Assembly: GCA_003427395.1 (NCBI GenBank)
Contig: BFEA01000320.1
Span: 1,707,557-1,771,556, forward strand
Direction: 5' to 3'
Source: Chara braunii
Lineage: Eukaryota > Streptophyta > Charophyceae > Charales > Characeae
DNA: 64,000 nucleotides
The notes beneath the pieces are model-generated. The model did no database searches. It saw only the letters and a program-made list of their open reading frames with translations, and had not been told where the DNA came from. Position numbers and translations under genes: made by a program. Numbering within the stretch: position 1 is the first letter of the stretch; each line of letters opens with the position of its first letter. Below are positions 1 through 11,860 of this stretch, in pieces.

Positions 1-2665
1 CCCCGTTTTTTAAGTTTTTATGTTTTTTTTTTGCGAGGAGGTAGGGGAGCCCCCCCCGACTCGAAACCCACTCCCCGCTCCCAAAACCCCCTCCCCGATC
101 GGCCACGGTCGCGACCGAAAGTTCTCGGCCGGAGCGGCCGTGGCCGGGGGGATCCCGTCCACGGCCGGCAGCCGCGGCTACGACCGAACTCGGCCGCGGC
201 AAGGGGGGAACATAGCCTACCGCTACGTGACAGGGCCGCAGCGTGGGGACGTAGCCGCTCTCCATGCATCAATCCAATCATGCGTCCGTGGGCCAATGAG
301 ATAGCCAGGAGAGAGACGCCAAGTTTCGTGCGAAGAGGAAGAGATCAAGAAGAGAGAAGATTACAGTTACACGTGTTTGCCAAGAAGGAACAAGAAGAAA
401 TTACAGGTGCGATTAGAATTTAGGCGCGGCGGGGGCAGAGCGCAAAACAAGACACAGCAACGCCCACGCAAGTAGGGAGCCTTGTGTAGTTGCGGCCAAA
501 AATTACGACGTTCCCAAATTCCTAGTCTAATTAAAATCCTAATTGCAAAAAGAAATTTTGAGAACCTATGTGGGTTCAAAATTCAAAAACACATTCCCCG
601 CGAGGTGATTGCGCCAAAAATTCCCCTCCCCACAACAAAACAAGCAAGAAGCTATGACAGGTTGGCAACAGTTATTTCCATGCTCGCTAAGGCAAGATCA
701 ATTACCAACCATCGTGGGACCAACCTCCTTCCAAAATACGGGGGCATCCATGCAATTGGGCGGACCCCTCCCGATTAACCCCCAAAATACAGTTGCGCAG
801 AAAGTCACGCGTTTACGGAAACTAGTTCGTCACAGTACCACGAGGCCAGCCGTGAGGTTTGAGACTTACCCTCTCTCTCTCTCTTTCTCACACACACACA
901 CACATACACACACAAACAAACAAAAACAAGTGTGGCAGTATACATTTCCATGTTCTAGCAGTAGATTCATTCGATTTTGCTTTTATTTTTTTCTTTTTTC
1001 TCGACTTTTTTTTTTTATAAATACTACGGTGTTGGTATGAATACCCTTACAAGGGAGTCCACCCCGATTTTTGCAAGTGACAGAAAGTAGGTTTTATTTA
1101 AAAATTAAGTATACTGCATGAGGCGCGGCTGAGGCTATGGTTTACGTTGATTAGAGTAAAGAGTGTGTGGGCGCGCAGGCTTGAGGCGCACGTGATTTTT
1201 TTTGTTGATGATTGAAGAGTCAGCGTGATCGTCGACAGGATTTTGTTTTGATTAAATTAGGATTGAAAAGATCAGGTCTCGTTGAACGATGCGCTTGCCT
1301 ATGACTTGTGCGTAGGTGTGGAGGTCGGAGGTCGTCACGACGGTCGAGGGCCTTGACCACGCGCCCTTTTCCGGCGTGGCAGAGGGTAGTGATTAAAACC
1401 CCCCATGGGTGGCCGTTACGGCGGTCAATGACTTTGACCTCGCGCCTCCTTTGGTTAACCTACGGACCCTTTTGTGCTTAGGAGGCATAAGAAATCTGGG
1501 TGGCGCGGACCTCCTTGAGGGTGTGCCACCCACCGACCGCGATATGTTATGAAGCGACTTGAAGGACAGTTCGAGCGGTCATGTGGATCCACAGCCCGAG
1601 CGTGGTAGGGGTCGCCACGGGCACGTGGCCCACCACCCGTATTCTGTTGTGAGGGGTTTTAGTATGAGAGCGCTCGTTGGGGCCTGTAAGGTGGTGCACT
1701 ATTCCATTGGGTGTCAAGGAAGGCGTTGCCTGTCCCAGACAGTTGTCCCCTTGGAACCCCTCTCCACTCCTATCTTGCAAAGTTCTCATGTGGATGCTTG
1801 CTACTAGCATAGTTCTCTGTGACGCACGCTAGACGTTGCATCAAGGTGGGATCGACTGTTTGTGTGGGAACTAGGCCGTTGAACGCCTGGGCAGTAGCAG
1901 GCTCCGTCAGAACGGAGGTAGCACTAGCCGCCGAGGAGTTTCGTTCGTCGTAATTGGGTATAGGGGCGAAAGACTAATCGAACTGATCGTAGCTAGCCTC
2001 GCCAAAAGCATCCCGCAGAGTTGCCAGACGGGTTGTTCACGAGCGCTACGACGATGAGGTAAGGCAGGGAGCAACGGGCAGCAGCGGGGAGGAGTCGGGA
2101 TTGACGGATGAAATGAATCTAGGCGCGTTTTTGCGCTGGATTCATTCGAAGAAAGAGGCTGTGGAGAAAAGGGTGAAGGCTGGTTGGGCGACTATACTAC
2201 AGTGGTAGAGACCGGTCACATTCGAGCGCAGCCGGAGCGTCGAAGAGGGGAGGCAGCTAGTTGCTGAGACGAGTGGAGAAAGAAAAGGGGGGGGAGAACA
2301 ACGAAATAAATCTAGGTAACAGGCGGTCAATCGGACCGGGCAGCGCTAAGCAGTCTACGGGCGGAACAATAGCGCAAACAGGCATCAGGTGCTAAGCCTG
2401 TGAAACGAGGCAGCGAACAGCGGGCGCTACGTTGTCGGCGCTGCCGCGCTGATACTAGAGAAACCTCCAAGAGAAGGAGGAGACCCGACTGAACCCGACG
2501 AGGTTTCGCGGTTTACAATTCGTTGTCAGAAACCTAGTTTGACCTTTGGAAGTGCTTTGCAGCCCGAATGTGTGTCAAGTTGATCAAAATAAGCTATCTG
2601 GTTTATTACTGGTTGCTTGTTGATCTGCACCTCACTCGTTAGTTTCTGATTTTGATAAATGAACA
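1..2665. other. Gene-free left end
   Basis: I recognise no gene. Bases 1-250 are GC-rich after a T-run. A CT repeat followed by a CA repeat lies near 873-915 and a T-rich stretch near 978-1018. About 1320-1480 holds two similar GC-rich passages (GTCACGACGGTCGAGGG-like and GTTACGGCGGTCAATG-like). The last few hundred bases may be the 5' leader of the LINE that begins at 2666, but no 5' boundary or target-site duplication could be fixed. Confidence 0.5.
873..915. repeat. (CT)n(CA)n microsatellite
   Basis: A run of CT dinucleotides passes directly into CA dinucleotides. Reading frames crossing it are not coding. Confidence 0.85.
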
Positions 2666-4417
2666 ATGGATCCACAACACAACGAGTTGTGTGATATAGT
2701 TCGTAGATGCTTCTTGACAGGCCAAGAAGAACCTCAAATAGCAGAAAGATACATTGCTACCAAACGAGAGGAATCGAATAGTACTGTGGTGGTTGATATA
2801 GATCCAAGAGCGTCGGGGGTTACAATAGACTATCTTCGACAGCATGCAGTATTGGTTGTTTTTCAGGGCCTGGAAAGCGATGTTCCATTTGCGATCAAAG
2901 AAGAGTGGATGCGATCTGTCGAAGTGGGGTGGGATCCTGCTATGTTGCGTGGTCTACTCGGACGAATCAGGCCGGAAGGGCCAAATATGTTATCATATTT
3001 GGCAGTTAATCACGTGCTCCGTGATTGGCTGATTAAACAGCCTGCGGCAAGAGGACAATGTGGTTGTTGGGGGTAAAAGATATAAAGTGTTGTATAAGCC
3101 GTGGGCAACACCGGCTGAGCAAGCCAAAGCTAGGGAGGACCTCCAAGCCCAGATCTTCTGGACTAGGGTATTGAGAGTGCCCTTCATTGCGATACCCTTT
3201 TTGGAGGCTGCGATTAGAAAAAAGTTTGGCCAAGTGATCTTCATCTGCGTGCGAAGTCTAGAGTGACAAAAAAATTGAAATTCAGATCGCCACAAGGTTC
3301 GCATGACGTGGAAGTGGCCACTCAGGACACTCCTTGGTGCCACAATTGTCTTTGGTATGGCCATCGGTCTGGTGCTTTGAACTGTCCCAACAGGAAATCG
3401 GAGGAGCCTCCTCCTCTACCTCTTCATTGCCTGTGTCGTCAACTGGACCGACAGCTACTGCTTCGCTTACACGAGGGGTTACATTAACCATGACAACAAT
3501 GACTGTTACAATGGGATTAGTGTCAACTCAGATGACAGTGTCCAAGGTGGGACAATCTTCGGGGGTAGGGGTGAGTCAGCCAGTCACACTCTCTCCTACG
3601 ACTCCTGTGATTTCGACAGGGTTGTCTGTGTCCACGTTTGTGACCTCGACAGGCTTGTCTGTGTCCATGCCTATGACCTCCACAGGTTCGTCAGAGTCTA
3701 CTATAGTCACGACAACGTCAATACAGATGCAGAATGATGGGGGTGTTCCTGTGCAGCAGGTTCCCCTGGCACCGTATCCGGGGTCAGAGGAGCAAATGCC
3801 GCTGGCAAAAGGTCTATCGCTGGTTCACAAACAGAAAATACTGACAGGTGGCCCAAAAACTTCCACTTTCAAACCATATCAACGCGATCGATCCAAATCG
3901 AGTGAGAAAAATGTTTCGTGGGCAGATCAGATGGATCTGCACGAACAGCAGCAGCGAGATCTGGTAAGGGTAAAATTATTGATGAGACAGAGGGCCAACC
4001 GCTACAGGCGGATACTTACCCGGGTTCCATTCAAGATGCGTTGGAACTGAACACGTTGTGCTCACTGAAATCCGAAAATGGTTGCAGCCAGCATATAAGG
4101 TCCGCTCATACCCAGCGATGGACTGGGTGCGGCTGACACCAACGAACGCTCAAGGTAGAACTGATATACTTTGCTTTCCGTTTGTGGATGCTATTGTCAA
4201 CCCAAAAGGGAAAGATTTGTCTGCCTTGACTGATCTTAGATGAATTTCCCTGCAATTGCTCAAAAACCTGGCGGGACAGACGGTTGTGGACACACGCATT
4301 TACGATGGTTGGAATGCAGCGTTGCTTTCCCAAGTGGACTCTCATGTCCCTTGGCATAAAAACATTTTCTCAAACCAATTCCTTTTGCTCAAATGTGAAG
4401 ATTGGCTCCCGGAGTAA
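2666..4417 (+). pseudogene. LINE-A ORF1 (gag-like nucleic-acid-binding protein), broken
   Basis: The product would coat LINE RNA and act as a nucleic-acid chaperone. The frame opens at ATG 2666 and runs 136 codons, then continues in other frames from about 3060 and 3263. The third piece carries a zinc knuckle near 3340-3385 (Cys-x2-Cys-x4-His-x6-Cys), the same spacing as in LINE-C ORF1, which supports homology. A Ser/Thr/Val-rich linker follows (about 3480-3760). A conserved C-terminal part (about 4058-4414) ends in TAA at 4415-4417 after an in-frame TGA at 4241. That TAA is in the same frame as the ORF2 ATG at 4424 and only two codons upstream of it. At least two frameshifts and one nonsense codon make it non-functional. 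Confidence 0.8.
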
Positions 4418-4423
4418 ATTGGG

Positions 4424-5269
4424 ATGGATTCGATTCGACTGATATCTTGGAATGTTCGGGGATTGAGGTCTAGACGGGTGGCAATTAAACGATCGCTGAT
4501 TAAGACATTGGCTCGTAACAAAGGGGTGCACATAGTACTTTTGCAAGAAACAAAGTTGAATGACGAAGCTATCACGGAACAATGGGGTTGGTGGCTGGGC
4601 CAACAATTTTGGGCCCCAGCCAGAGGAACTCGTGGTGGAGTAGCCATCTTTTTTTCCAGAACTGCACCATTTCAAATTACTGATTATAAATGCGATCCGT
4701 TTGGTCGATGGCAGTGGGTCCGATTCGATGTGTTTCAAGAACAATGGGCTGTTTTTAATATCTATGCTCCTACTTCTCAACTAGAACGGATTGATCTCTT
4801 TAAATCTCTACCATGGTTGATTCCAGATGTGGATAAATTAATTATGGGTGGAGATTGGAACACAACACTAGTTGCGAGGATGGACTCATTACGAGTGGGA
4901 CCGGTAGGACCAGATGCTATGCAATTGATGGACTTTGTTTCTTTGAATGGGTTTTTTGATTTGTTTCGATTGCTGCACCCCTCCGACCGAGGCTTTACCT
5001 TCTTCGCAGCGGGGGCAGCTCAACAACAATATATACCCCAAAGTACATTGGATCTTTTTTTCGCTTCTGATGGGCTGATCTCTAGGTTGTCTAGATGTTT
5101 TGTTATGCCGTATATGGGATCGGATCATCAACCCTTGTTTTTGGAATTTTTTGTTCGTACTTTAGTCAGGGTAGGTCACGATAGGAAATCGCTACCGGAA
5201 TGGGTGGTGCGCACTCAGCAATTTGCACAATTCATGTACGATTTTTTGGCCAAAGTGACGTACCTCTAA
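4424..5269 (+). CDS. LINE-A ORF2, AP-endonuclease (EEP) domain
   Basis: This is the N-terminal endonuclease of ORF2, which nicks target DNA for target-primed reverse transcription. It reads 281 codons from ATG 4424. All EEP landmarks are visible: SWNVRG with Asn10, LLQETK with Glu42, RGGVAI near 70-75, NIYAP with Tyr114, GGDWN with Asp144 and Asn146, TLDLFF with Asp210, and GSDHQP with Asp234 and His235. The catalytic set is therefore complete in this piece. The frame ends at 5269 by a frameshift, and the rest of ORF2 continues in another frame from about 5275. On its own it is a fragment of a dead element. Confidence 0.9.
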   Translation: MDSIRLISWNVRGLRSRRVAIKRSLIKTLARNKGVHIVLLQETKLNDEAITEQWGWWLGQQFWAPARGTRGGVAIFFSRTAPFQITDYKCDPFGRWQWVRFDVFQEQWAVFNIYAPTSQLERIDLFKSLPWLIPDVDKLIMGGDWNTTLVARMDSLRVGPVGPDAMQLMDFVSLNGFFDLFRLLHPSDRGFTFFAAGAAQQQYIPQSTLDLFFASDGLISRLSRCFVMPYMGSDHQPLFLEFFVRTLVRVGHDRKSLPEWVVRTQQFAQFMYDFLAKVTYL

Positions 5270-5274
5270 GTACC

Positions 5275-7277
5275 TGTTCTCGTCTGAGGCAGATTGGTAC
5301 ATGGGAGGGCAGCGAGTGGTGCTACAACGAGGACCGTTGATCAAACGAATGATTTTGACTAATAGCCGCACAGATCTTCAAAGAATCAATAACGACATGC
5401 AATATCTTATACAAATGACTTCAAGCTCGTGTGTTGATGAACGCACTTTCATGAATAGAATGGATTACTTGCAACAATGCTGGACTTTTCAAGTACAGCC
5501 GATGATGAAGATTGTTACTCACAGCAAACGAGTGGGTTGGTTAGTTAAAGGAGGTCAGATGACAGCCTCATTTCTCGCTAGTCATCGCCCGCCACCTTAG
5601 TCGCGTTTGGTTTTGGCTATGCAACACCCGTTTGATGAACAGGCACCTTTGGCAACAGATACTCAATCGATTATAACCAACATATCATTATTTTATGAGA
5701 ATCTGTTGGCATCGCAGGCGCAATACAATGAACAACAGTTACTTCATCAATTTCATGATGAAGTCTGGGCTAGAGTTGATAAGAAACTAAACTCTACTCA
5801 ATTGCAAAACATGAAGGTTGATATTACGATGCAAGAACTGACTGATGCGCTTAGATCTGTAGCTCTGCACAAAACACCTGGATTAGATGGGTTGCCTGCT
5901 CAGTTTTTTCGGAATTTTTCGCTACACTTGCTACCAGAATTGTTAACTGTTTGCCAGATAGTTTGGAATGGGGCAGAGTTTCCACCTCAAGTGCTCCAAG
6001 GGATAATTACATTCTCACATAAGAAAGGAGTTGTTTCAGACATACGAAATTATAGGCCGATCACACTGATGCCTGCATTGTATAAAAGTTTTGCTAAAAT
6101 TCTCTCAACGAGGCTTCAAAATGTGCTTCCTCATCTGATTCACCCTACACAAACAGGGTTTGTCCCTGAGAGACAGATTCTTCATAATGTCATGACTGTG
6201 GAACAGTTGTTGGAACAGGCCTTGCGAGAGGGCGATAGTTTAGCTATTGTCTTGCTTGATTTGGAGAAAGCATACGATCGGGTAGGCTGGGAATTTTTGC
6301 AAGCGGTATTGACAACTTTTGGATTTGGGTCTAAATTCAAACATGCGGTCTCGGCCCTTCTCCTCAATGCAACCTTGCAACTCTGTGTCAATGGAGTGTT
6401 ACCGAACCCCATTCACCTTACTCGTTCGGTGCGAAAAGGCTGTCTTGTAGCACCGTACTTGTACATATTGTATATAGAAATTATGCACATTTTGATTAGG
6501 ACTGATCCTGATATTCAAGGAGTGATATTGCCTTCGGGAGCGATTCTTAAATCAGAAGCATTTGCAGATGGTTCTGTTGCCTTTACACCATTGTCTGATA
6601 ATGTCTTCTTTGCCTTGAGATACACAATTCAAACTTTCTGCCAACTATCACAAGCGGCGGTGAACTGGTCCAAGTCTTCAGTATTGGTGCCGCCCACAAT
6701 GCAACCGCCATATCATTGGGGCCTTCGAGTTGTCATCTCATCACAACACGAACGTTTGTTGGGACACTGTATCTCATTTGACCCACAGCAGATGAGTGAT
6801 TCTGCACAATCAGTTACTCGATTGCATGCAACAATCTTGCCATGGGTTCAACATAAAGGTACAAGCTTGTTTGGGAGGGCGATAGTCATTAACAATGCAG
6901 TGCTGTCCACATTGTGGTACATACGTTCTCTTTTTCAATACGACTCTTCATCCCTTCAGATGATTCGGCACCTGGTGTCACACTACTTATGGAAAGAAGA
7001 GATTAATGATGATAATTTTTTGGCTAAAGTAGCTTGGCAGACAGTGGTGCAACCAAAACGTTGTGGAGGTCTTTCGATTTTGGATCCGAAAAGCCAGATC
7101 ACCGCCTTGCTGGCAAGATGGGTGCCATGGGCGATTCTGGAATCACCGCATTCACCGTGGAGACAGTTGGCGGAATTCACTCTTTTTTCTTCCCTGGATT
7201 GGTCTGAACTTCGGTGCTTTTGGTTAGCCTTTCTTATTCCGGAATACCTTAGGAAGGAAATGTCGTCGGGAGTGTGA
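5275..7277 (+). pseudogene. LINE-A ORF2, reverse transcriptase domain with FADG active site
   Basis: This stretch copies LINE RNA into DNA in active relatives. It stays in one frame, with a TAG at 5598 separating a linker from a 556-codon block. RT landmarks in order are KTPGLDGLP near 5870, SHKKG and NYRPITL near 6020-6070, TGFVPERQI near 6150, LDLEKAYDRVGW near 6256-6290, RKGC near 6434, and the A/D motif at 6561-6572. That last motif reads Phe-Ala-Asp-Gly where the family has FADD or YADD, so one of the two metal-binding Asp residues is missing. TGA at 7275 stands where LINE-C has Trp. It is catalytically dead by sequence. Confidence 0.88.
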
Positions 7278-8633
7278 ACTGACATTTTTAAGGCATGGAG
7301 AGCAGTCTGTCCTCGGTTGCAACCCCCTCAGATGATATTTGAGCGTCTGCTTACCCAACCCTTGTTTAACAACCTCTGAATTTTGACTGATCAGGGACAG
7401 TCTTTTGCATGCTTTGCTCCTGGTCAATTTGGGAATGCATGGATGGGTAGAGGAATCAGAACTATTTCTGATTTGTGGGACATTCATTTAGCAGATTGAA
7501 AAACATTTGAATCGTTGGGACCTGTTTGGACTGGTTTGTGGCATCAACAACAACATTTTCAACAGTTGCAGAATGCGGTACCACAGACTTGGGTGGACAT
7601 TCTAAGGAATGGCCCTCAGGTGGCTGATGGTATGCGGTACAAACAGGGAGGTGAGGTTATGCCCAGATTTGTTTGGAGAAAGGAAACATATTCAGAGGTG
7701 ACAAATATAGCTTATTCCTTTTGGGAAGTTCAAGACGATGCTTATTCTTATAGGGAACCTCTTCGGTGTGTAGAAGAAGTGATTCCTCTACCCTCTCCGG
7801 AACAGATGCAGCCAGTGTGTGTGATGGAACATAATAATAGTTATCGACCGTTTTGTTTGCAGACTCAGTGCTCATTGCTGTCGGTGGACCCGAGAGATTG
7901 GGCATGGCAATACCCCCGTAATCCAGAGAAATTGGTTTTTCTACATGAATATACCACAAAACTGGGCTATCAGATAGTAAGGCCGCATGTGGATGTTAAT
8001 TGGATAGTGGCACGAAGGTGGATGGGGACCGGATGGATTGCAGACTCTGTGCCAAGATTGGCACAAGCACTCTCGGGTTTTTGGAAGCAACTTTTGGATT
8101 TGACTAACAAGAAACATGCTAGTCTGCTATGGTTGATGATGCACCTGGCCTTGCCAGTGGCCATTTGGTGCGCACACATGACTGCCAATGCTACTCCTCT
8201 GTATGTAATATGTCCAGAGACTCGAATTGAAGACATTCAACATTTTGTACTGCAGTGTGACCTCACCCGACCCTTCTGGGATTGGTGGCGACATTCCTCT
8301 GTCTCGGTTCCGGATGTGAGGAACAGATGGGACGATTGCATTGTGCTTCTGGGACGGCGTCAATACGAACTCGTCTTCTGGATCGCTATACTCATGTAGA
8401 AGAAACGATCCGTGCGGCCATCCTTACAACGTTTTGGAATTGTCGTAATATGGCAGTCCACAGGGGGGAACAGACGACCCCTCCCATGATCAGAGCGAAG
8501 TCAAATACAATATTAAACTGGCGATATCGGCAGATTGGAAATTTCGTGTACAGAACAAAGAGTACACAGCCAAAGCGGTGAAATGATTCTGCTCTAAATG
8601 GGGAGCCCTTCATGGATTGTGCAGTGTTAACAT
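7278..8633 (+). pseudogene. LINE-A ORF2, thumb and C-terminal zinc region, broken
   Basis: The same frame continues past TGA codons at 7275, 7377 and 7497, each probably a former TGG when compared with LINE-C. A 294-codon open stretch follows to 8399. Its end keeps the signature of the zf-RVT tail (CPE, then H-x4-C, then FWDWW near 8210-8285), but the first Cys of the usual Cys-x2-Cys pair is gone. A frameshift near 8390 moves the reading to another frame, which carries the last conserved residues (ETIRAAIL then FWNCRN) to about 8580. No RNase H motif is seen. Confidence 0.8.
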
Positions 8634-9270
8634 GCGGGAGGGGTTTTTTCCAAATCTGATTTTTTCGGACTTCTTATTGTGATTGCTGCTAATGATTGCT
8701 AGTCAGACTGTAAGAAAATGTACAAAAAAAACAATAAAATACTGTAATGAATAGCGATAGGATGACTGCTGGTTTTAGTAACAGTCAGATTGAGTTACCA
8801 TTAGACCTGTTAGTGCAGGATACTCACTGTGGTGTATGTTTTACAGCTAGTATACCAGAATTGTTATAATTTGTGTGGTTGTGTAGATACTCTATGTTTT
8901 CGAAGTAGTTTGTACTTTTTGATCTCTAGGGTCTTAGGTATAACTTGTTTGTCTTGTTTTCTTTTCTGATATTAGGATGTTTAGGATGTTTAGTGGTAGA
9001 TAGTGTACATTTATTGGTTTTGATAATGTGGACATTGGTGTGTCCGGGGGGCAGGAGTCCCAAGCACTGGCATAAATGTAGCAGGGGATGAGATCGACCA
9101 GGAGTGTCTTTTTCAGCCCAGTGTGTTGCAGTATTCATGTAAGGGACGCCGGACCCGTTTCCCGGTTTTAATAATAAAATGAAGTTGCTTTAAACCACCA
9201 GTACCTTCCCCAGTGTTGGGAAATTACGTGATACTGGTCAGTACCCGAAGTTTTCGGGGGTCAGGCAGAG
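8634..9270. other. Probable LINE-A 3' UTR and flank
   Basis: No reading frame of note. The stretch is T-rich and G-rich with AATAAA-like strings near 8733 and 9170. It probably contains the LINE-A 3' UTR. The exact end is not visible. Confidence 0.4.
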
Positions 9271-9509
9271 GGTCGGCAATGTCCCAAAAGTTGTTTGTTT
9301 TTTTTTTGCCCGTGCACGAAAGGGAAAGGAAAAAAAAACGGGCCTTTGTACTGCAATGATGTCGGGCAGGGATGTCTAGGAGACCGTGCTCACACAGACT
9401 CACAGTCTTGCATGCATCTTACAGCAAAGACGATCACGTTCTCAAACTTGTTGTTTTCTTTTTTTCTTTTGTATTTGTTTGTTATGAGTACCCTGCCAAC
9501 GAGGCAGGG

Positions 9510-9905
9510 CNAAATCCGTGATCTGCTCTAGTGTTGTTTCCTCAGATGATTGTAACACTTATGTATCTAGCCGTTTTCAAGGCCGAATCCATGTTTTTGT
9601 TTTTGTTTTCTTGTTTTCTTTTTCTGGACTCTGACAATCCGAATCCGTGATCTGCTCGAGCTGTGTTCCCTCAGAGGATTGTAACCCTGATCACACTTGC
9701 ACTTACGAGAATGTATCTTGCCATTTTCACGGGCGAATCCATGTGACAACCTGGCCACGGGGCTGAGATGCCCTCACTGAGGGCACACTCACACTTACAC
9801 TTCGGAGAATGTATACCTGTCTCTTATACACATCTAGATGTGTATAAGAGACAGGTGCTAAGATGCCCTCACTGAGGGCACACTCACACTTACACTTCGG
9901 AGAAT
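9510..9905. repeat. Degenerate tandem repeat in gap-filled sequence
   Basis: CCGTGATCTGCTC followed by a CTCAGANGATTGTAAC-like passage recurs at 9516 and 9645, a period of 129 bases. Later units share ACTTACACTTCGGAGAATGTAT (about 9790 and 9890). A single N lies at 9511. Part of the repetition is an assembly artefact, because adapter sequence sits between two copies. Confidence 0.6.
9817..9854. other. Nextera mate-pair junction adapter (assembly contamination)
   Basis: A 38-base perfect palindrome starts CTGTCTCTTATACACATCT and continues with its own reverse complement. This is the known circularisation junction made of two Tn5 mosaic ends. The 40-odd bases ending GAGAATGTATA occur on both sides of it (about 9769-9815 and 9861-9911). 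That is what a read crossing a mate-pair junction would leave in a gap-filled assembly. It is not biological DNA. Confidence 0.97.
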
Positions 9906-10055
9906 GTATACAGCTGCAATCACGCCCAGAGCTTTGTTTCTTTTTCTTGTTTTCTGAGTTTTCACGACCGCAACTTTTTTTTTTTTTTTTTTTTTTTTTT
10001 CTTCCCGTGAGAGTACCATAAAGAAATGGAGTGGGACCCAGGCTCGACAAAACTT

Positions 10056-10093
10056 CTGTCTCTTATACACATCTAGATGTGTATAAGAGACAG
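10056..10093. other. Second Nextera mate-pair junction adapter (assembly contamination)
   Basis: The same 38-base palindrome as at 9817-9854, 239 bases further on. The sequence between the two copies includes a run of about 25 T residues (9974-10000), a likely gap-filling problem. Order and continuity of about 9.3-10.15 kb should not be trusted. Confidence 0.97.
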
Positions 10094-10118
10094 GGATGTA
10101 TCTGGACTTAGTTTGCAT

Positions 10119-10157
10119 CCAGGGGGTAGGGCGTTTTCAGAACGCCGTACCCCCTGG
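10119..10157. repeat. 17-bp inverted repeat hairpin
   Basis: The arms CCAGGGGGTAGGGCGTT (10119-10135) and AACGCCGTACCCCCTGG (10141-10157) pair with one mismatch around the loop TTCAG. No U-tract follows, so it does not resemble a terminator. It lies 26 bases from adapter contamination and could itself be an assembly product. Confidence 0.7.
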
Positions 10158-10218
10158 AGCTGAAAATATCGACCTAAATCGGGCCAATTTTTTAGTTTTC
10201 AATTTCGTTCAAAAAATA

Positions 10219-10300
10219 AACTGTTGATTGATTGATTGATTGATTGACACGTGTGTGTGTGTGCGCGTGCGCGTGTGTGTGTGCATGTGTGTGTGTGTGT

Positions 10301-10332
<32 letters not shown>

Positions 10333-10380
10333 ATGTACGAGTGTCTGTGCGTGTGTGCGTCTGTGTGCAAGTGTGGTTGT
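10219..10380. repeat. (TGAT)n and (GT)n microsatellite
   Basis: Several TGAT units lead into about 130 bases of GT/GC alternation. The Thr/His-rich frames here are low complexity and not genes. Confidence 0.9.
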
Positions 10381-10399
10381 GTGAATGAAGTGGGTGTGT

Positions 10400-11860
10400 A
10401 TTACACGGCAACCCCATAAATTATGGGAAACGAGACCACGACACTGTCCCTTTCATACGGTGACTTCAAAGGTGATTTACAGTAGGCTAACAGGGGGAGG
10501 TGTTCAGCTTTTAGCGGTCAACTCCATAAATGGAGGATACATGTTAGCGAGGAATTTGGAAGGGGGAGTGAGAGGGGGAGGGGAACGGGGCAGTTGGTTA
10601 TTTATGGGGACTCGGGGAGCATGTTAGTAGTTAGGCTGAGGTTAGACACAGCTGTGAATGCCAACCGTACGGGGTTGCACGCCTTGAGCCGCGGTTTTCG
10701 CTGCTTAGCACCCACAGCAGCTCATCATGAGTGGTGGTAATTGTAATGTTTTATTAAATTATACGACATTTAAGACATACGGAGGTAGTTAGATTTTTAC
10801 CTGTAGGTGAAGCGCTTGTGAAGATGAAGCATCCTCAACGGTAGCCATCGCCTCTTCGAAGGTGTTGTATCACCAGGTCCGACAGTAATTAATGCTCGCA
10901 GCGCCAATGCCTGAGCGTGTGTTAGATGCAGGACCTATCACGCTAAGTTAGCAAGTGTCTTATCGTAAGGACGGGCTTGAGGAGGTGTCCGTGCCTTAGC
11001 AGAGTAGGAGGGATTGAATGGTAGTAGATTGATTGACAATGTGTTGAAGGCGTAGGTGTGCGGAGAGGACATGTGTGCGTTCGTCCCGTACAGCCGTGTG
11101 CTTGTAGGCATGAACGAAGTAGATGGGAATTCTTACATGTGCCATTGTGTATAACAGAGATCTAAGAGATGTAGAGCGTGTGGAAGAATGATGGATGCAT
11201 GAGCGTGGCAGAGGTAGTATGGAATGGTATATCAGGGTGGTCTTATGAGTGGGGCTTGTTTCGTATAGAGGATGCAGAGAAAAATTGGCTCGCACCATTC
11301 TAGATTGGGGGATAAGCGCTTTTGTTGGTAGTGTCATTAGGCATGCATATGAGGGTGTGTGTTATGATACGAGTGGGGGGTCGTTTTTAGCGAGTGCTTT
11401 AAAGTTTGATGAGCAATCGAAGGCTTGCACTAGTGAGCGCGATCTCAGACAACTTAGTCGCTTAGTGTAGGTGCGATGCTTCAGGCTATGGCCCATATGT
11501 TGATTTTGCTTTTGTCTTGTTTTCTCCAAATTTCCAATGCCAATCTTCTAGCGGAACCTCACGAGTTTTTGTCTTTCTGCAAAGTTTTTGAGCGGGGTGT
11601 TTGTCCACTGTCATGCAGGCTGTGCCAGGACGGTTGTCGGCAGAGGTGACTCTTTGTTTTCGAGGTAGTGCAGAATGCAGGGCATTGTTTGCTGTATTGC
11701 GGGCTAGTTCTGAATTTCTAACAGTCCCATAACTTTTTCTATCTATGTGGGACTAGTGTATATTTACTGGGCTGCCTTGTTTTTTTGTAAGTATTGCCCA
11801 GTAGAGATCTGTTGGTTCACGTGGTTATGACGGCATACAGTGTTATCCATGGAGAAAATT
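10400..11860. other. No gene seen
   Basis: The sequence is moderately G-rich on the plus strand. Short chance frames only, no domain and no clear repeat unit. Confidence 0.4.

Larger units (their letters stand above)
2666..8633 (+). mobile_element. LINE-A, near full-length decayed L1-type retrotransposon
   Basis: ORF1 with a zinc knuckle is followed by ORF2 with AP-endonuclease, reverse transcriptase and a degenerate C-terminal zinc region, in the usual order for plant L1-type LINEs. No RNase H domain is visible. The copy is dead: ORF1 is split by frameshifts, ORF2 changes frame near 5.27 kb and near 8.39 kb, several in-frame stops are present, and the RT active site FADD reads FADG. The 3' UTR probably runs on toward about 9180, where an ATAATAAAATGAA stretch occurs, but no clean poly(A) or target duplication was found. 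Confidence 0.9.

Noticed and set aside
9817-10093. Tn5/IS50 mosaic ends as evidence of a bacterial transposon
   Set aside because: The sequence is the back-to-back synthetic junction used in mate-pair libraries, with no transposase and with duplicated flanks. It is contamination.
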